NCBI GenBank assembly: GCA_025618425.1
Contig: CM046842.1
Span: 21,722,340 to 21,786,339, forward strand
Source: Heliocidaris tuberculata
Taxonomy: Eukaryota > Echinodermata > Echinoidea > Camarodonta > Echinometridae
Direction of reading: 5' to 3'
Length of the DNA: 64,000 nt
Positions 62,100 to 64,000 of this stretch are shown here, piece by piece (the stretch's first letter is position 1; each line of letters starts with the position of its first letter). Both the position numbers and the translations under genes were made by a program. The notes under the pieces were generated by a model, which was given only the letters and a program-made list of their open reading frames with translations, made no database searches and was not told the origin of the DNA.

Positions 62100-63895
62100 A
62101 AAGGGGGTAAATTTAGCACTGAAAGATCCAATTTTAGCACTTTTTAGGAGCTCGGATAGTGACTGCACTCGACGTGCTGTTTTAGCACTTGCACAAGTGC
62201 TGTACTGCTAGCACCCAAAAGAGAGCTGAAGTTTAGCACTTAAAGTGCACAGCAGTCAGCTTCCTTTGGGTGCTAACAAAGTAGCTGTAGCGGCATAAAG
62301 CAAAATATGAAGTAAAAATGGTCTGAGGTCAAGACCATCGAGCCTAATCTAAATTATTCATGAATTTAGTTCTACAAAAAGCAGAATTAATGTCTATTGG
62401 TCAGAAGATACATTCTCTACCCTAGTAACACAATTTGTTTATTATTAGTCAGACTCTGGTTGGTCAGTCACACCCTAACCAGCCTAGAGGTACATAATGA
62501 CAAAGACCCATTGGCTGAGGCTTGGGGCATATATGCAAATTACTTTCCAAGTAAGATAATTCTAAGAAGTATAATGAGGTGCCAAGCACCACTCTTTGTT
62601 GCATCAGAAGAAAGAAAGTTTCACTGTCAAGAAGGTGTTCATACCATTTGGATCGAAAAGTTACTGAAAATTGTGGAAATCTGGAGGTCAAACAATCGGT
62701 GAGTTAAAAATATGGTTTATTTATGTATTGTTATTAATTGTATCCTAAAGTTTGTAACATTCAAGTGACTTCCAAGGCAAAATGAGCCCATAAAGGCAAA
62801 AGTTTTCTGATCAAGATGCAAAAGTTGCATCTCTGTGTAATCAGTGGTCAGTGTACTCTGCGTGTGCACAGAAGTTTAATGCCAATCTATATCCAGTTAG
62901 AAAGTCACAAGCATTGTAGTGAAATTGCTATATTATCGAAGTTATTGCCTAGTTATTGTTAAGAATCATAAAGCAGTTATTCTTGAATATGTATTACATG
63001 GTATGTTGTTCATAACTTTGGTTTATAGTTATTTAAAGTGTAAAGGAATAGTTTCAAAGGAAGTAGGAATTTGTAACTTTTAGCAAGAGTGTGCTAAATA
63101 GTGTATAGCCAATAAGTACACACAAGAGGGATACACACACATTAGGGTCATTGTTTAAGAGTTGGGAGCACTGGACTGAGTCATCTCAGAAGTATGGTCA
63201 GTGCCATCTCAGAATTGATGCCGTTGCTATGGACACGAACTTCTTGGAATAGAAGCGTGTTCACTTTGTAGTTTAGAGTAGTTGTAACTGGATTAAAGTT
63301 AGTACCGATTTAGCTGTAGCTTAAGTTAAGATTAAGTACTTTAAGATATTGTATCATTATATATCCACATATAATATGTTAAGCCTTTACATGTATACTT
63401 CCTAGATTAGTTAATTACTGGAAAAGACAAGATTAAGATCGATGCTTAATTAGTTAATTAGTTATATTACTTACATTGTTCAAGGTGTTGCACATTATGA
63501 AATGTTGACAATATATTCATTATGTATTATGTTTCTCTGTTGTATTACAGCGAATCACTCACTCATTCAACTAGTTCATTCACTCACTCATTCAACTTGT
63601 TCATTCACTCGTCTTTACGTATTGTTCTACACGATATACAAATGTCTACGTTTAACCAGCTTACGGATGTAAATAAACAGAAGCTTTGAACATTTATACG
63701 CCAGTGTGAATGGAAATTTATTCCGGAGTGCGTTCCGATGTTGACTGTTTTTAACCCCTCTGTAGCTTAACCGTGCAAGAAGCTACAGTAGCCCTGGCGC
63801 AGGTGCTAAATCAGCACTTTTAGTGCAGTCACTATCCGAGCTCCTAAAAAGTGCTAAAATTGAATCTGTAAGTGCTAAATTTAGCACTTTTTTTT
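62100..63895. mobile_element. ~1.8-kb inverted-repeat element with GTGCTAAA-rich termini
   Basis: The left arm (about 62108-62195: TAAATTTAGCACT..CAATTTTAGCACTTTTTAGG..AGCTCGGATAGTGACTGCAC) is mirrored by the right arm (about 63797-63890: GTGCAGTCACTATCCGAGCT..CCTAAAAAGTGCTAAAATTG..AGTGCTAAATTTAGCAC). Arms are full of AGCACTT/AAGTGCT units. The ~1.6 kb between has an open frame at 62397-62702 ending at a donor-like CGGTGAGT, and a CACTCATTCA repeat at 63556-63610. No known transposase was recognised. Confidence 0.75.
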
Positions 63896-64000
63896 TTAGT
63901 ATAAAGTGAAAACTCCAGTGTTTGCTTCTTTCATGCATAATTTATAACTAAAAATTTTAGATGCATGTTTGTATTAAAGGCAAACAAATTCAGAGCTTAA

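Noticed and set aside
62900..63760. Possible solo LTR inside the 62.1-63.9 kb element
   Set aside because: No matching TG..CA borders, duplicate or primer-binding site could be identified.

Overview
The window is animal nuclear DNA: AT-rich, mostly non-coding, with multi-exon genes whose introns have GT-AG (a few GC-AG) borders, many microsatellites, long poly-C/poly-G runs and many foldback elements of MITE type. The gene families and repeat styles suggest a marine deuterostome, most likely an echinoderm such as a sea urchin. That is an inference from style, not from any database match.

Layout. (1) 1-5.1 kb: a two-exon plus-strand gene (1843-4952) for a coiled-coil/beta-propeller protein of TRIM/NHL style. 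Its upstream intron or flank holds a repeat (704-1656) with CCGT microsatellite and ~147-bp core repeats, built like HINE/'pearl' elements. (2) 5-11.7 kb: non-coding DNA with small inverted-repeat elements and AT microsatellites. (3) 11.75-20.64 kb: an 11-exon minus-strand SLC7-family (b0,+AT / SLC7A9-like) amino-acid transporter. All exon phases agree except for one extra base at the end of exon 9, which creates a TAA. (4) 20.6-43.1 kb: a gene-poor stretch with MITE families, a hAT-like element with target-site duplication, large palindromes and microsatellites. (5) 43.1-60.1 kb: a region of transposable-element origin. It holds a 5'-truncated non-LTR retrotransposon (minus strand), a degenerate transposase-like gene with a C2H2 finger (44886-51967), a complete 3.54-kb PIF/Harbinger element (45447-48985) inserted into that gene with a TTA target duplication, and a ten-exon companion gene (52300-60055) with a PB1-like start and tandemly duplicated exons. 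(6) 60.1-64 kb: non-coding DNA with a ~1.8-kb inverted-repeat element.

How the parts fit. The Harbinger element carries both expected partners, a DDE nuclease (plus strand) and a MADF-BESS DNA-binding protein (minus strand), and both read as intact. The gene it interrupts and the downstream companion gene have the look of protein families that recur in many copies in fish, cnidarian and echinoderm genomes. Their head-to-tail order here suggests they may form one two-gene transposon or a mobile-derived module. Several single-base frameshifts occur in otherwise well-formed exons of three genes, which could mean decay or residual assembly errors.
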